NCBI GenBank assembly: GCA_013400155.1
Contig: VXBM01001914.1
Coordinates: 1-64,000, forward strand
DNA length: 64,000 bases
DNA from: Helopsaltes ochotensis
Lineage: Eukaryota; Chordata; Aves; Passeriformes; Locustellidae
Reading direction: 5' to 3'
The position numbers and the translations under genes are program-made. Under the pieces are notes generated by a model. It saw only the letters and a list, made by a program, of their open reading frames with translations. It did not search any database and was not told where the DNA came from. The stretch's first letter is position 1; every line of letters starts with the position of its first letter. Positions 62,940 through 64,000 of the stretch are shown here, in pieces.

Positions 62940-63126
62940 TACCAAAAGAAGTAGTTGTGGCCAGAACAGAAGACAAAATTCACCCCACAGTGACTTTTGA
63001 TTCAAAGACATCTGATAATTATTTACAAGAGCTAATGGAAAGCAGGAACATTGACATATATGAGACAGGGAGAAAAAGACTTCTCAAAGTGGAATGGACA
63101 GAAAGACCTGTGAATCTGCTGCACAG
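62940..63126 (+). CDS. Exon-like ORF of unknown identity between tRNAs and CR1
   Basis: A good acceptor (CATCTTTCTTTCTCATAATTACAG) and a CAG|GTAGCC donor enclose 187 bp with one fully open frame (phase 1 in, 2 out). The peptide is charged and soluble-looking: VVVARTEDKIHPTVTFDSK, LQELMESRNIDIYE, KVEWTERPVNLL. I recognise no family. It could be an exon of a gene on the plus strand downstream of USPL1, a decayed retrocopy, or upstream sequence of the adjacent CR1. Confidence 0.3.
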
Positions 63127-63244
63127 GTAGCCTCACCTCAGCTATAAACAGTCTGTGTAATGAATTATTAATCAAATTAATACCACCAAAAAGGTCATAA
63201 GGTGATAATGGCACCAAACATGAGTTACAAAAACCAAATCAGCA

Positions 63245-64000
63245 AGGAAGATATACCCTAGATGGATGAAGGCCAAGTCTGGGAATACTTAAGCAACCTG
63301 CATGTACATAAGTCCATTTGCCCTGGTGGGATATACCCACTGGTGCTGAGAGAGATGGCAGATCCATTGCAATCTTCATCTGCTTTGATAAGTCGTGGCA
63401 ATGAGGGGAAGTGCCCAAGGATGGGAATAAAGCAGCATCACCATCTTCCAGAAGGGCAAGAAGGATGACTGGGGGAACTACAGGCTGGTCAGCTTCACCT
63501 CAATCCTTGGGAAGGTGATGGATGAGCTAATCCTGGAAACCATCTTCAGGCACATCAAAGAGTGAAATCACCAGCAGTTGGTCAATATGGCTCAAACAAG
63601 GGGAAGTCACATTTGACAATTTGCTAGACTGCCATGGTGAAGTGATTGGCCCGGTAGAAGAGAGGAAGGCAGGGGGTATTTTCTGCCTGGACTTCAGCGA
63701 GGCTTTTGACACTGTCTCCCGTGAGATCCTTGCAGAGAAGCTGTTGATGTGTGGATTGGATAAGCAGTGAGGTGGATTAAAAAGTGGTCAAAACATTGTG
63801 TCCAGAGTGTGCTGATCAGTGGCATGATGTAGCTGGATACCAGTAACTAACAGTGTACCCCAGGGATCAGGCTTGTGCAACATTCCATTAGTGATCTGGA
63901 TGATGGGCCAGAGTTTACCTCAGCAAGTTTGCAGACAGCACCAGACTCACAGGAGTGGCAGACAGAGCAGAGGGGGATGCTACTATCCAAAGGGACCTTG
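63245..64000 (+). mobile_element. CR1 LINE with reverse-transcriptase domain remnant, runs off window
   Basis: Plus-strand frames contain GGIYPLVLREMADPL, a YRLVSFT-like region (CTACAGGCTGGTCAGCTTCA) and LDFSEAFDTVS (63687-63719). The last is the RT motif with the first catalytic Asp, close to the CR1 consensus LDFSKAFDTVS. At least three frameshifts/stops are present, so it is inactive. Confidence 0.95.

Noticed and set aside
58600..64000. Search for ALOX5AP exons to the right of USPL1
   Set aside because: No matching membrane-segment exon was seen. It must lie beyond the window if synteny holds.
1..64000. CRISPR arrays, operons, riboswitches or other prokaryotic systems
   Set aside because: The sequence is vertebrate nuclear DNA. 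No regularly spaced direct repeats or operon-like gene packing were seen.

Overview
The window looks like a bird macrochromosome: AT-rich, single-copy-looking DNA, short introns, and CR1 LINE fragments in both orientations as the only recognisable abundant interspersed repeat. The one gene identified with certainty is USPL1 (SUMO-specific isopeptidase, peptidase family C98) on the plus strand. The species cannot be fixed from the sequence.

Layout. 1-18.2 kb: mostly AT-rich DNA with no securely supported gene. It holds a GC-rich open segment at the very left edge, a decayed-looking minus-strand ORF pair near 3.5-4 kb, a possible old tRNA-derived SINE near 8.7 kb, a perfect hairpin near 9.87 kb and a minus-strand CR1 at 15.1 kb. 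18.3-18.85 kb: an isolated CpG-rich segment, a candidate promoter or first exon. 20-37 kb (minus strand): a set of short open segments with splice-site-like flanks whose reading phases can be chained from 37.0 to 23.0 kb. I read this as a possible unidentified multi-exon gene, but it is inferred and I cannot name it. 39.9-41 kb: a CR1 fragment, a possible LTR-like repeat and a perfect 31-bp tandem duplication. 41.6-42.85 kb: a CpG island with a 235-bp N gap, the USPL1 promoter and first exon. It may be bidirectional.

42.5-58.6 (or 59.8) kb: USPL1. I reconstruct a non-coding first exon (donor at 42550/42551) and eight coding exons (46754-57765) that splice in phase to 1,099 codons plus stop. 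Human USPL1 is about 1,092 residues. The catalytic Cys242, His454 and Asp470 and two CxxC pairs of the catalytic domain are present. Introns 3 and 8 carry CR1 copies, and the one in intron 8 ends almost on the 5' splice site.

59-64 kb: a minus-strand CR1 at 60.2-60.9 kb, then a GC-rich island with two intact minus-strand tRNA genes, tRNA-Val(AAC) and tRNA-Asn(GTT), each followed by a T-run Pol III terminator. After these come an unexplained exon-like ORF at 62.94-63.13 kb and a plus-strand CR1 with reverse-transcriptase remnants running off the right edge.

In mammals and chicken, from memory, USPL1 sits between HMGB1 and ALOX5AP. Neither of those coding sequences is visible here, so the left 42 kb would correspond to the HMGB1-USPL1 interval.
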